A stretch of DNA of 64,000 nt. Origin: Limonium bicolor. Its lineage: Eukaryota > Streptophyta > Magnoliopsida > Caryophyllales > Plumbaginaceae. The translations under genes were made by a program, and so were the position numbers. Where the stretch lies: NCBI GenBank assembly GCA_023374045.1, contig CM041783.1:120467503-120531502 (forward strand). Direction: 5' to 3'. This document shows positions 34,433-46,322 of the stretch, one piece after another. Numbering within the stretch: the stretch's first letter is position 1; each line of letters opens with the position of its first letter. Below the pieces are notes generated by a model that was not told the DNA's origin, ran no database searches, and saw only the letters and a list, made by a program, of their open reading frames with translations.

Positions 34433-34860
34433 CTTACCTTAAAAAACAGGCGTCGGCTAGCAGACCACAGAATCCTACGCTTCATATCCTAAAAAGATGA
34501 CTAAAAACCATGGGTACCATACTTTTTAAAAAAGAGAGAGAAAAGAGGTCTGGCCGGAACAGAGGGTCCAAAACCAAAGGCCCCTTGTGAAAAAACGAAT
34601 ACCATTCCAGCATAACTCGCATAGGTGCGCCATTCTTTTTTTAAAAAAAGAGAGAGAGATGTCGCAGCAATAAAAACTTGGCTCAAAAGAGCTACTTCGA
34701 CAGACAAATAGCTAAATATGGTAAAAAGTATAGGCTTATATTCCTCCCAAATATGGGGTAAACGGTTACAAATATAATCGTTCGGTAAACACAAAAAATA
34801 CAGGCCGAAACAAGAACCCCTCTAAAAAAACAAAAAAGAATTATATTCTGCTTAGAACTT
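34433..34860. other. Gap between tandem array and antisense gene in B
   Basis: No gene is visible. Two direct repeats containing CCAT, TTTTTAAAAAA and GAGAGAG lie near 34508-34545 and 34628-34660. It probably holds the 3' untranslated ends of both the sense polyprotein and the antisense gene. Confidence 0.5.
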
Positions 34861-37800
34861 CTATTCTGCTTTCTCCACAGCTTCCTCGCCAGGAGTCAAC
34901 AATCTATCACCACTGCCAGCTACACTCTCAGAAGACTTGGACTTTCTGGACAGACGCGGCATTCCTCCGCCGGATGGCAGGATATTACTTCCAGCCGGAA
35001 GAAATGAGGCCTCACCACCACCAAAACATGTCTCCCCAGGACTACGGCAGAACCTCTCGAGTTCTGAGAAGAAATTGGACTTCTGAGCAACGGCCTTGAA
35101 TTCCAGCTTGTTATATAAATCATCATCCAGCAACTCTCCTTTCTCAAGGGAGTGATCTGAAACAATTTGCTGGCAAATGTCGACTATCCGACGACACTGC
35201 GAGGCAAAAGACTCCTTTAGATGAGCATTAATGGTGCCTTGCTTCTGTACCTCCTCTTGAGATTGCCGGGAGAACGATTTAGCCTGGTCACTTGGGATTC
35301 AAGAGTCAGAACTTGGGCTCGGTACTTATCACGCTCTGAGTTGGTGATGACAGCTCCTCTTTAGCACGAACCAACCGGCCATTCAGCTGAGTGACGTGCT
35401 TCAGTAGATTGGCAGGACTCATGCCTGGCCGGAATAAAAGGTAAGAAGAGAAAGAATAAAAAAAAACAAAGGCGGAGATCTAAAAGCTTACCATGGCTCG
35501 ACAGCCCAGTACTCTCGGCTTGAGAACGAGACTTAGCTCCTTCCAGCTCCTTTACTTTCTCCTCCAGCCTGGCCCTCTCTTCTTCAGGGCGGCTTTGTCC
35601 GCAGCAAGGGTTTTCTTCTCTTCTTCCAAAGAGAACAATCTTGGAGCAGAGATTTCCTCTCCTGATCAAAAGAAGACCTCAACTGCTCTTCCAGCATAGC
35701 CTTTTCTTCCGTCAAGGAATCTAAATCCTGCATGCTTTTCTTTTCCTTCACAAGAGCTTCATTCTCCCGTTGAAGAGTTTGCTTCTCCAGCTCGAGTGTC
35801 TCAGCTTCCTGCTTAAAGAATTCCGCTCATCATAAAAAAGGCCTTCTCAGCCTGAAGATTGTTCACATCATTCCGGTGCATAGCACCACCTGATCCAGCA
35901 TAATGCCCGGTCAAAGAAAGAACCAAATCAGCTTATCCAAAGCCAAGGAAAGAAGAGATGGTTTCATACCTCAATCAATGTATCATCGGCCTCTTGATCC
36001 GGCCTCTTAGAGAAAGATTCTCTCCACGAAGTTTCTGCAGCTGTAGCTCATATCATCACGCTGACGCTCGCATTCGCGCCGGGATGACTGCAGTTCTTTA
36101 TTGATTGCCTCGGTTTCTCCTTTGCCTTGATCGATCTCGTACTCGACCTGGTCAATGTAAGTGTCATGAGAGGAGCGGGTCAGCCTCAGCTCCTCTTCTT
36201 TCTTGTTAGCTCGACTTTCCTCACGGCAAAGCCTGGATTTGAGATTGCCGAAGTGAATCTCAGTGCTTTGGGCCATGGACATCACCTAAAACAACGGTAC
36301 ACAAAATCAGGGAAGGAGCCACTAAAACGAAAAAGGAAACATAAGAAACACACGAGTCAACCTGAAAAATTCCCCCCCACAGCATGTCAAGCACATCATC
36401 AGCCGGAAGGGAATGCCGCATGATAGCATCTGCCCCCCCGTCTCCAATCCGCAGCCTGTTTTTGGTAGCAGTGAAGTTGCCGGGGGAGCGAAGATCCCGT
36501 CTGGATGATTGGATCTTCTAATTGCCTCCTTCCATAGAGAAGAGTACTTGGTGGCATCACAGGATAGCAGAGGGAGGGGGTGCCCGCGGTAGTAGAACCA
36601 CCCCTCCTTTTGAGATGGTCCAGTATAAGATTCTTGAACAGGAGGAGGAGGGGAGGAAGAAGAGGAGCTATGAAGTCTTCTCTCTGCTTACTCCTTAGCT
36701 CAGGATTCTCAGGCACCTCGCGGTATTCCATTCCTCTACTCCTTACCGCGTCCTGGCCCCAGCAACGTCAATAGAAAATGATCCTGAAGCCCAGGATCGC
36801 CGGAGGTTTGTCCTTCCCCTGATACCCTAGCTGAGAAGCCTTCGGCTTTGATATGGTTTTCTTCTTTAGTTTTTGTTTGGCAGGAACAGAGACTGCCGCA
36901 GTAGCAAAAACCAAATGGTCACATTATCAAGTATATACAAAGCCGGAAGCGAAGAGATAGCAGGAATCAAACCTGGTTCAGACGAAGGACCAGCACAAAG
37001 GTCAGTAGCTTCCAAGGTGTTTTCACGCGCAGGATCTGAAGAAAAGTAACCCGTCAAATCAGGAAATTGCTCGCAAATAGGAGTCGGATAACCAGACCCC
37101 CGCCCCAGGCGAGAACCAAGATCCAGACCCGAGCCAGGGGTGAGAGGAAGGAAGACACGATGCCCGGACTCGGGAATCACGTGCCAAGTACCTGACAATC
37201 CGGCAGCAACATGATCAGGAGATTCTTCCAGCCTTTTCTTTTTTTCGGATAACCAGCTTGGTCGCCTTGGCTCTCTTGCTGGAGCGCTTTGAAGAAGGAG
37301 GGGCACTCTCCAAAAGACGCTCAGCCGCATCAGTGGCCGCAGTCAGAGTGTCGTAATAGTCATCTTATCATCACCATTCTTGAAGGTGACAAGGTTCCAG
37401 TTATGGAAAGGGCCGATCTTGTCCCCCTTCTGAAAGAAATCTGCGTACAACATACTAAACAATAAGGGAACCAATAAGGACGGATAAACTCCCGGCGAAA
37501 CAAAAATACTCACTGTGGTAGGTCTTCAGGGAAGACAGGCGTGCTTTTGAAAAAAACACCTCAACGGTCGGCGGTTTTTTGTTTAGAGTCTTTAAGATCT
37601 TTGAAATAGGAAGCTCGGCCGGAGGAGTTGACGGGCAGGACAGCTGACCTTTCATTACTTCAGCAGCATACGGAACGCCCAAGATTCGGCCGGATGGAGG
37701 GACGATGACAAACCACCGCGAACCCATCCATGAACCTTCTTATAATCGAAAAGGGAGTGCCCGGCTTTTGCGTTAGGGTTAGACTGTCGGGATCAACCCT

Positions 37801-38261
37801 AACTGTGAAAATCGGGTGAAATCAGTGCCCTCCGGCCGAATCTTAATTTCATCACAGAGGGCAATAAAAGCATGAAGATGAGAAATAGCTTTGGGGTGGA
37901 GGTGGGCAAGAGAGCAGCAACGCCGGAGAAGGAAACCCAAAACAAAAGGATGTGGAGGAATAGTCAGGCCAGAGCGAAAGAAATCGGCATAAACCACGTA
38001 CCCACGGCCGAAATCATCGTTGGGTGAGAATCGGAAGATGGCTGGTAATTTGAGTACCAAGGGGAGCTCGACATCCCTAGACAGTCGCGAAGAGCAGAGA
38101 TATCGACAGAAGAGGGAGAAGGCTCTCGCCCAGACAAAAAGGGTCTTTGAATTTCAAAAGCGTGGGGCGAAAGCCATCGAGGAGTGAGAACCCTGAATCG
38201 CTTCAACAGTAGGAGTAAAGTTCGCAGCAAGCTTACTCTTCTTTGCAGCAGAGGAAGACAT
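34861..38261 (-). pseudogene. Antisense gene of B (Tat antisense ORF, Transposase_28-like)
   Basis: Tat-lineage elements often carry a gene opposite to gag-pol between integrase and the 3' LTR; the Pfam family Putative gypsy type transposon (Transposase_28) describes it. Here the start is ATG at 38261 (MSSSAAKKSKLAANF). A conserved block DFFRSGLTIPPHPFVLGFLLR with HLHAFIALCDE lies at about 37980-37840. GWFVVIPPSGR-like and IGPFHNWNLVTF segments come after an intron with donor CCACA/GTGAGT at about 37514. Charged, coiled-coil-like stretches (EEERARLEEKVKELEG near 35560, REESRANKKEEELRL near 36220) precede the C-terminus ending at 34861. Stops and shifts in several exons suggest it is broken. 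Its function is unknown. Confidence 0.7.
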
Positions 38262-38758
38262 CGTTAAACTTGGCGTGAATCAAAGTAAAGCGACAGCGGA
38301 GAACAAGGAGCACGATAACGAAGAAAGAGAAGAGTCGAAGCAATAAACAGAGGGGGAAGGGGAGAGAAGCTTAAAAGCTCAAACTTTAAAGGAAGTTTTC
38401 CCTCGCTCAAACAAATAAATATATTTGTATGTACAAACAAAAATGCCATTTTGCAGGAAAAAGAAAGGGCCACACGCCTCCTAAAAAGCGCTTCCGATAA
38501 TAAGTCAAAGAAAGGACCTTACGAATTCTGCACCAAAAGAAGGCGGAAAAATTCAAAAAGTCACGGGCACCGCACGTGGCCAAACAGAAGTTCCATTTCT
38601 CCAAGAATTGAGAAAAAGAACTTGTGGGACTGGGATGAGGAAAGGTCGAAGGACGGACGAACCAAAGGGCTTCAGAATTGATATTTTTTCACAAAAACAC
38701 AACACGGAAGTTCTATTTTCTTCACCAAAATTCAGAAAGATAGAACTTGTGGGACTGA
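38262..38758. other. Upstream region of the antisense gene and 3' leader of B
   Basis: It probably contains the promoter of the antisense gene; a minus-strand CAAATATATTTAT at about 38414-38428 is a TATA candidate some 155 bp upstream of its ATG. A diverged duplication of about 50 bp (38587-38635 and 38707-38757) each ends in AGAACTTGTGGGACTG. The second copy abuts the 3' LTR and is the presumed polypurine tract, which is unusually pyrimidine-interrupted. Confidence 0.5.
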
Positions 38759-39311
38759 TGAGAAGGGAAGAAATGGTGTCAAGACCAAAGCAGGATGCGA
38801 AGAACATCCGGCTCCTTCAGCCGGATGAGAGTAGAACAAATAGAGCATCCGGCCGCCTTAGCCGGATGAGGGTAAAAGCACATAGGTCATCCGGCCGCCT
38901 TAGCCGGATAAGGGTAGAAGCACATAGGTCATCCGGCCGTCCTTCAGCCGGATGAGAATGGGACTTAGGCAAAGCAAAATGTAGTACAGTCGGCCGCCTG
39001 TGGTCGACCAAAGGGACTAAGAAGGGGTAAAACCGTACTTAAACATATAAAATACAGGCTGACACCAAAGGGACCAGGCCCAAAAAAACTATAAATAAGA
39101 GTGTACCCCTATGAAATAAGATATATGATTTTGGGCAATCAAACTCGCAATTCGACTCAAATAGAAACTCTCTCTCCCTCTCTACTTTCACGAGGTTCTG
39201 TGTCCGAAATCAGGTAAAGTAAGATAGGGGATTAGATCGGGACGCACTAGGATAGATGTACTGTTGCATTGGGATCAAACTTGGTCGCATTAGGATAAGT
39301 GCACTGTTTCA
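38759..39311 (+). repeat. 3' LTR of element B
   Basis: 553 bp, the same length as the 5' LTR. The five differences seen by eye are all C/T or G/A changes, as expected from deamination of methylated cytosine. Confidence 0.95.
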
Positions 39312-39842
39312 CCACCAAACTTAACTCTTATTCTTAACTCAGTAAGTACTAAACTTGGTTAGTAACAATCTCAAGTCTCGCGGGTTAGTGTAAAGATAAC
39401 ACAAACACAACGAGAACAATATAACCGGTTGCATGCTTTATCTTGTTTTAGTCATAGCAATTAAACAGATAGCACACAAGCCGAGGGACACCTCGTTAGC
39501 AAGCAAGCCACAAGAAGGATTGTACCGTTCACCGTCGATCGTTGTTTGATTAATCTTCTTCGGGGTCCCAATTCACAAACCTAAAACATTCATTCATTTT
39601 TAGGTCATTAGTCATTTGCACCTTACTTAACTCACTTAGTCCCTAAGGATTCCCATTCAATAACCTCTCAAGTCTTTGCCACTTAGCTTACAAACTTAAC
39701 TTTAAACATTAAAACTTATACTTAATCTTAACTTAATTCCTTGAGTTCTTAGGGTCCTAATCATTACTACCCTACCAAAGGTATACCTTATTACCTATTA
39801 CCATTCTTAGAATTCAAAATTTCTTTTTTTTTTATTTTTAGG

Positions 39843-40183
39843 CTCGACCGAACTTCCGACCGACCTTACCTAAGGTCGGTCCATTCCAGAACACTTCACC
39901 GTTTGAAAATTTTACCCCGACCGACCTTGCAAGTCCGGTCCCCAAGGTCGGTCCATTCCCGAGAGTTTCCCCGAGGGAAATTTAAGCTCGACCGAACTTG
40001 CCAAGTCCAGTCCTATGTTCGGTCGATTCCAGAGACTTATTACCGTACAAAATACATGCCCGACCGACCTTGTAAGTCCGGTCCCCAAGGTCGGTCCATT
40101 CCAGAAACTTTCTCCGGTAGTGTAAACTGAGCTCGACCGACCTTGCAAGTCCGGTCCTATGGTCGGTCGGCTCCAGAACCTTG
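39843..40183 (-). repeat. Hairpin array in C's 3' LTR
   Basis: Five units carry stems such as CCGACCGACCTTG...CAAGGTCGGTC around AAGTCCGGTCC spacers. The array is the same as at 50305-50642 in the 5' LTR, apart from a few substitutions such as CCTATGGTCGG versus CCTAAGGTCGG in the last unit. Confidence 0.8.
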
Positions 40184-42496
40184 TTTCTAAATTCTCTTTC
40201 AACTCCAAACTTCTCCTCACATATCCTAATATGTTATAACCTCATTTGGGCACCTCAAATACACCTTAAGCCCTCCTCAAAACACATTAAATCATTCACC
40301 AAGATTCACCTTAGTCATTATGCATTTTCCTTGTAATAATGCTAACACTTGTAATGTTTTCCTCTAGGTTCTAGGTGGTGGTTCATACCTAATGTAACCA
40401 CTATGCCAAATGTTTTCCTCACCACTATAACATCATCTCCCAATCTTTCACCATCTAAAACTCTTTTATGCATTTACTTAAAGTTCCTTCACAAGTTTAA
40501 ACTTCCATCTATCAACACATTATTTCCTTCCTAGTTGTACACCAACATTTGCCTAAGTCCTAAATACTCAAATACATTCTCTTGTTTCCTAAATCCTTCA
40601 TGGTGATACCTAAGTCATTAGAACACCTTATTCTCACCCTTTTTCATCAAGACAACCTCTAGAACATCCTAGTACTTCCTTAGTCATTAAATCCCCTTAG
40701 AATATCTTAAACACTTAAGTTCTCCTTTAAATTTTTGCCATGGGTTCTCTAGTACATAGCACATCCTAACACATGGTTTTTCTCCATCAAACAACCAACA
40801 TCACCCAAATTCTCATCACAACACCTTAACACACAGTTTACACTAAAACTTCACCACATCATCATATAGTGCTTAAACTTAAAATGCTTGGCACTTAGGC
40901 CCTTAAATGACAATAATCTTAACCACTGAATTTCCACATATATTTGCCTTCAACCTGCGAGTACACACAACAAGGCTCCCATTGAAATAAAATGCTTCTT
41001 CTAATTCATCTCCACATTGTTTTAACTATCTCCTCTTCTCATTTGCTCTTTAGTCACAAGTTCACAAACATAGTCATTGTTTCTCCTAGGTTTTATAACA
41101 CCTTCCCAATATAAACTCTACACTAAACTCATCATATACCTAAATCCCATTCCCTTAAACAATAAAACACCTTAAGGTAAGTAATTTACCTTGTTCTTTT
41201 ACAAGCTTAAAAAGCTTTCTTCCTTAGGTTTTTCTTTGTTCAATCTCGGTCACCAATGTGTATCTCCTTGCCAATGTTCTAACCAATATCCAATGACTCC
41301 AATGAGTACTAGATAACACATTAACCCTAAGGAACAAACCCTAGGTTAAAAATATGCTTTAAGGTATTAAGGTGATTGTTTTACCTTGGTTTCTCAAGAC
41401 AAACTTGGATATGAAGCAAGAAGGACCTCCTCTCTCCTTTGAAGAGTAGAAACAAGCTAGAACAAGGCATTAAAATGGAGTCCCATGAGCACTAATTTTC
41501 GGACATGTGAAGAAAATGGTGGAAACCTAGATTTTCTTGCACTTTCTTTACCTTAAGAGAATGGAGACGCCAATGGAGTCTCCAAGCTTGAGTTTCCTCC
41601 TCTAATGGTGGTTTGACTTGGCACCAAATCAAAGCTCTTGCAATTTCGAAAAGATAGGAAGAAGGAGCTTGAGCTAATTAAGAATATGTATTTTGTTTTG
41701 GATTTGGAGCTAAAATGAGCATGATGTAACCAAGGAAGGATGGAGCTTTCATGGAGGTTGAGTTTTACGTGAATGGAGAAGGGAGAGAGCAGATCAAACC
41801 GTGGGAAAACAAAAGAGAATGAAGAAGTGAGGAGAGAGAACTAATAAAGTGTGATATTTATGTAAAAGGTGAATAGTGCTTTTACTTTATAACTCTTATT
41901 TGCTTTCTTATTTGCTTAATGACTCATGAAGGTGGTGACTCACCTCATAAGAAACCGGCCCCCTTTTAATAATGAGGGTAATTAAGTCTTTGTTGACCAA
42001 ATGTCTCACTTATATAGACTTATGTTATAAACTAGCTTAATTAATTCACTATTCACAAAACAAGGCACATTGTTGTGAAATTTTTGATTTCCCATTGATA
42101 TAGACTTCCAAATGTGATACTATATAGTACACATGTTAATTAAAGAGTAATGATGGACATTTAGCCATTCAAAACTCATTTACAAGACAATTTTTCAAAA
42201 ACGTGCTTTAAGACTCCTTAAAGCACATTTTGTGTTTTAACTTGTTTTCAAGCTTGGTTTTCTTTGGTAATTGATTTAAAATGACCATTAGGATATTACT
42301 AAGGTCTTAGAACAATATTTGGGTACTCTCCCAAGTCTCTCCAAGTTTAGAGCACGTTTTTGCTAAAACTGCTCTTTTGGTGTTTCCTTATATTTTCTTT
42401 GATTAGAAATGTTTATTAATGTTTCTAAGGCATTATTTAGCCTCCTTATATCTTATTTTATCATTTAAACACCATATCTAAGTTTGGGGTATTTCA

Positions 42497-42510
42497 ATCT
42501 ACCCCCCTTA
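42497..42510 (-). other. Polypurine tract of C
   Basis: On the minus strand TAAGGGGGGTAGAT abuts the 3' LTR at 42496. A second copy of its core is at 42741-42756, matching the duplication seen in A. Confidence 0.9.
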
Positions 42511-42740
42511 AAAGAACTTTGTCCTCAAAGTTCACACATGTGCTTAACCATTCACGGTTACACAATTCTCTTAATCTTAATACCACATCTTATATTCACA
42601 TTCACACATCTCAAATGCAATACATAAGTATTATACATAACTCAAACTTACACCAAAGTGTAGCAACTTACACAAATTCACATCTTAATCAACCAAACAA
42701 ACGACAAACATGATTGTTTCCTAACTCAAAAGCGAGGAAG

Positions 42741-42756
42741 CTCTACCCCCCTTAAA
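42741..42756 (-). other. Second polypurine tract-like motif (C)
   Basis: On the minus strand TTTTTAAGGGGGGTAGAG lies about 245 bp before the true tract. The position and sequence are conserved with A. Confidence 0.5.
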
Positions 42757-42788
42757 AAGGGATACGCCCCGTACCCTATACAGACGAT

Positions 42789-43613
42789 CTAGTCAGTAAA
42801 CAAAGAAGGGTACTTCGCCTTCATCTTATCCTCTAACTCCCACGTGGCCTCTTCGACATCCTGGTTAGACCAGAGAACCTTCACCAGTCGCACTGACTTG
42901 TGGCGAGTGTCCCTAGTCTTACTGTCCAAGATTCTCTGAGGAGTCTCCACGGATCTCATATTCGGTTCTAAAGTCAACCTCTCAGGTTCTAACACATGGG
43001 AGGGGTGGTGAATGTATTTCTTTAGCTGTGAAACATGAAAAACATCATGCACTTTACCCAGCTCAGCAGGTAAATTCAACCTGTAAGCAACTGGGCCCAC
43101 CCGCTCCGTAATCTCATAAGGACCAACAAATTTCGGGCTTAATTTGCCCTTCTGCCCAAACCTGAATACACCCTTCATCGGTGAAACTAGCAGAAATACC
43201 TGGTCGCCCACTGCGAACTCTAGGTCCCGTCGTCGAACATCAGCATACGACTTCTGCCTATCTTGAGCAGCTTTCATGTTCTCCCTGATTTGCTGAACTT
43301 CAGCCTTAACTTGTTCTAAGTACTCTGGTCCTATAATGACCGTCTCACTCGACTCATCCCAGCAGAGCGGTGTACGACATGGTCTACCGTACAACGCTTG
43401 AAAAGGTGCCATCTTGATCGAAGCGTGATAGCTGTTGTTGTATGTAAACTCGATCAGATGCAATCTGTCAATCCAACTGCCCTGGAAGTCTAAGGCACAT
43501 GCTCTCAGCATGTCCTCGAGTGTCTAAATAGTACGCTCAGTCTGACCATCTATCTGAGGATGGAACGCGGTACTCAGCTTGAGTTCTGTACCCAACGCTT
43601 CTCTGGTAGCTCT
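42789..43613 (-). pseudogene. C-terminal integrase and chromodomain-like tail of C
   Basis: This segment follows the in-frame TAG at 43614-43616 and contains a second TAG at 43524-43526. From ATG 43511 a 240-codon frame runs to the stop at 42789. It holds the end of the catalytic core, the GPY/F-type module ([13 protein letters not shown]) and [13 protein letters not shown]. The final segment, VRLVKVLWSNQDVEEATWELE, resembles a divergent chromodomain. Such domains guide chromovirus integration toward particular chromatin. Confidence 0.87.
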
Positions 43614-44576
43614 CTAGTACCTCGAAAGGAATCTGGTATCTCTATCTGACACTATGGTCTTTGGTATGCCGTGATGTCTCATGATTTCTTTCTCAAATAA
43701 CTCAGCTAATTTGGTCACCTTCCAAGTATCCTTCATCGATATGAATCGGGCTACTTTGGTAAGGCGATCCACCACCACCCATATCATGTTGAGACCTCCC
43801 CTAGCAGGTGGAAGCCCAACTACAAAGTCCATGGAGATATCATGGAACTTCCACTCCGGAACTGGCATCGACTGTACCATTCCGCACGGTCGTCGGTGCT
43901 CGAATTTCACCTTCTGGCATGTGAGACACCTCAAGACGAACTCGGTAACATCTGTCTTCATCCCCGACCACCAGAAGTATCTCTTCGTGACTTTATACAT
44001 TTTAGACGCTCCCGGATGGATGGAAACTGAAGAACAGTGTGATTCTCTAAGTATACGGTCTTTCAGATCCGTGTTGCCTCGTGGTATGCATAACCGGCCC
44101 TTAAGTCTGATCAGATCATCATCATGTAGTCTGAAGTCGTATTTCTGACTCTCAAAGGTACCATCTGTCAGCTTCCGTCTGACCTCTCTCATGTACTCAT
44201 CTGTCCTCTGAGCCTCTCGCACCTCATCAACCAAGCTGGAGAAAGAAACTAGCGAATGGAGTGAGTGTGCTCGACGGCTCAGGGCATCTGCTACAACATT
44301 GGCCTTCCCTTCTTTGTATTGGAGGTCAATGTCATAGTCTTTCAGAAACTCTAACCATCTCCTCTGTCGAAGATTTAACTCCTTCTGAGTGAATATGTAT
44401 TTCAAACTCTTGTGATCGGTGTAGATCGTGACACTAACCCCATATAAGTAGTGGCGCCATATCTTCAAAGCGAAGACTACAGCTCCCAGCTCTAAATCAT
44501 GTGTGGGGTAGTTCTCCTCATGTTTCTTCAACTGGCGTGAGGCATATGCCACCACCTTGCCATGTTGCATGAGCAC
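43614..44576 (-). pseudogene. RNase H and N-terminal integrase of C
   Basis: A 320-codon open stretch lies between a TGA at 44574-44576 (Cys in A) and a TAG at 43614-43616 (Trp in A). It holds the rest of RNase H ([42 protein letters not shown]). The integrase zinc region ([10 protein letters not shown] ... CLTCQK) and core up to [12 protein letters not shown] follow. Apart from the bordering stops the sequence is well kept. Confidence 0.88.
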
Positions 44577-46190
44577 TCAACCCAGCCCTCTGTCGGATGC
44601 ATCACAATAAACCTCAAAGCCCTCTGTACCTTCTGGAATGGTCAGAACCGGTGCAGTGGTCAGTGAGTCCTTCAAGCGCTGAAATGATCTCTCACAGTCA
44701 ACTGTCCACAAGAATGGTGCGTCCTTCTTCATCAGACTGGTCATCGGTTTCGCGACCTTGCTGAAATCTCTAACAAACCTCCTGTAGTAACCTGCCAGAC
44801 CGAGAAAGCTCCGGATGTCGGTAACAGTCTTCGGCCTTGGCCAAGTACGTACGGCGTCAATCTTTGCTAGATCCACTGCGATCCCAGCATCTGAGATGAC
44901 ATGACCTAGGAAAGAGACCTGGTCAAGCCAAAACTCACACTTGGAGAACTTAGCATATAGCTGGTTCTCCCTCAGTATCTCCAATACCCTCCTCAGATGT
45001 TCCTCATGCTCAACCTTAGACTTCGAATATATCAAAATATCGTCAATAAAAACCACAACCGACTTGTCCAGCTGCTCCCGAAACAAGCGGTTCATCAGAT
45101 CCATAAACTTCGCCGGTGCGTTCGACAAACCGAACGGCATCACAGTAAACTCATATTGGCCGTATCGTGTCCGAAATGCCATCTTCTCAATGTCTCCCTC
45201 CTTAATGGCTATCTGATGATACCCCGATCTGAGATCAATCTTGGAAAACACAGATGCTCCCTTCAACTGATCGAACAGATCATCAATGCGGGGTAGTGGG
45301 TACTTATTCTTCACTGTCACTGCATTCAGCTCTCTGTAGTCGACGCAGAGGCGGAGACTACCATCCTTCTTCTTCACGAAGAGAACTGGCGCTCCCCAAG
45401 GTGACACACTTGGTCTAATGAATCCTTTATCTAACAAATCTTTCAATTGTTCCTTTAACTCAGTCATTTCTGCCGGAGCCATACGGTATGGTGCTTTGGC
45501 TATCGGTCCGGTACCAGGTAGCAGCTCAATGGTGAACTCTACCTCCCGAGTGGGTGGCATGCCGGGCAGTTCCCGTGGAAATAAGTCGGGGAACTCCGAC
45601 ACTACCGGTAAGTCGGGGTCGAACTCAGGGTCTCTCTCTATGTCATGTACATAGCAGAGGTATACTTCTTCCTTTCTCCTTAATTCTCTATGCATTGCCA
45701 TGGCGGTGATGATCTTAGTCGAAGGCTCTCTGGGTCTCTGGCGGTATGATATTGTTACCCCAGATGGACTCCTGAGCAGCAATCTATGCTCGGCGCAGAG
45801 GATACGTCCTTTGTGCCGCTCCAACCAGTTCATCCCGAAGATAACATCAAATCCTAGCTTACTGAACTCAATGAAACTAACTGGAAAGTCTTCTCCCTTA
45901 ATTCTGATAATGGCTCCTCGGTAGTAACGAGTGCAACGAACCTTCTCCTTAGACGGGAGCGTAACCGTGAAGTCGGGTAGCTCATCAGCGTCTAGCCCCA
46001 ACCTGCTCGCGAATGATGCCGAGACAAAGGTATGCGAGGCCCCTGAGTCGAAGAGAACTGATGCCTCAATCCCATTAATCGGAAAGGTGCCGGTGAGGAT
46101 AGTACCGCTGGCGTCGGCCTGTCCTCTGTAAGTATGCTTAGTGCACCTTCCGTACCGAGTCCATAACCTAATTGTGTTCACAAGCTTCAT
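44577..46190 (-). CDS. Protease-reverse transcriptase of C (open but truncated by stop)
   Basis: A 537-codon frame. The protease active site is LFDSGAS with Asp48, and the second block is [10 protein letters not shown] (about 114-123). RT includes [17 protein letters not shown] (284-300), [10 protein letters not shown] with Asp319, [12 protein letters not shown] and the catalytic FIDDILIY (381-388). RNase H begins near the end ([12 protein letters not shown]) and is cut by TGA. ATG 46190 is only the first Met. If pol is expressed by splicing from gag, the exon would start at 46123 (acceptor ACTTACAGAG), giving [14 protein letters not shown]. RNase H and integrase would need read-through, so this copy cannot make full pol. 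Confidence 0.85.
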   Translation of the reverse strand: MKLVNTIRLWTRYGRCTKHTYRGQADASGTILTGTFPINGIEASVLFDSGASHTFVSASFASRLGLDADELPDFTVTLPSKEKVRCTRYYRGAIIRIKGEDFPVSFIEFSKLGFDVIFGMNWLERHKGRILCAEHRLLLRSPSGVTISYRQRPREPSTKIITAMAMHRELRRKEEVYLCYVHDIERDPEFDPDLPVVSEFPDLFPRELPGMPPTREVEFTIELLPGTGPIAKAPYRMAPAEMTELKEQLKDLLDKGFIRPSVSPWGAPVLFVKKKDGSLRLCVDYRELNAVTVKNKYPLPRIDDLFDQLKGASVFSKIDLRSGYHQIAIKEGDIEKMAFRTRYGQYEFTVMPFGLSNAPAKFMDLMNRLFREQLDKSVVVFIDDILIYSKSKVEHEEHLRRVLEILRENQLYAKFSKCEFWLDQVSFLGHVISDAGIAVDLAKIDAVRTWPRPKTVTDIRSFLGLAGYYRRFVRDFSKVAKPMTSLMKKDAPFLWTVDCERSFQRLKDSLTTAPVLTIPEGTEGFEVYCDASDRGLG

Positions 46191-46322
46191 GAGTATTGAT
46201 GGTATAACAAGAGTCGTAACAATTTATATGAACAACACTGTTATTTTATTCATGACCATCCTGTTTACAACATGTGCTTCAATCTTACATCTTATTCCTC
46301 ATTCCATTCTAACATTACATGG
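46124..46322 (-). other. Spacer between AlkB and pol exon in C
   Basis: The spacer has three stops in the AlkB/pol frame, the same frame for both, so pol is not reached by single-codon read-through. It ends with ACTTACAGAG at about 46124-46133 (minus strand). That acceptor is in phase with the gag donor at 47196/47195, allowing a 1072-bp intron (46124-47195) that skips AlkB. Confidence 0.5.

Larger units (their letters stand above)
27517..39311 (+). mobile_element. Element B: Tat-lineage Ty3/gypsy retrotransposon nested in C's 3' LTR
   Basis: Two 553-bp LTRs (27517-28069, 38759-39311) start TGAGAAGG and end CTGTTTCA, flanked by a perfect duplication CCACC (27512-27516, 39312-39316). The order is gag, protease, RT, RNase H, a second archaeal-type RNase H, integrase, tandem array, antisense gene, LTR. 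The extra RNase H, the array after integrase and the antisense gene are hallmarks of the Tat/Ogre/Grande lineage. By eye the LTRs differ at about five of 553 positions, so insertion was recent. Even so, the coding region has many frameshifts. Confidence 0.93.
26556..42496 (-). repeat. 3' LTR of element C, split by element B
   Basis: The LTR is 26556-27516 plus 39317-42496, about 4.14 kb, nearly identical to the 5' LTR (48827-52954) with scattered substitutions and small indels. Element B inserted after 27516. The hairpin array is at 39843-40183, the stem-loop block near 26925-27000 and the TATA candidate near 41091. Confidence 0.93.
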
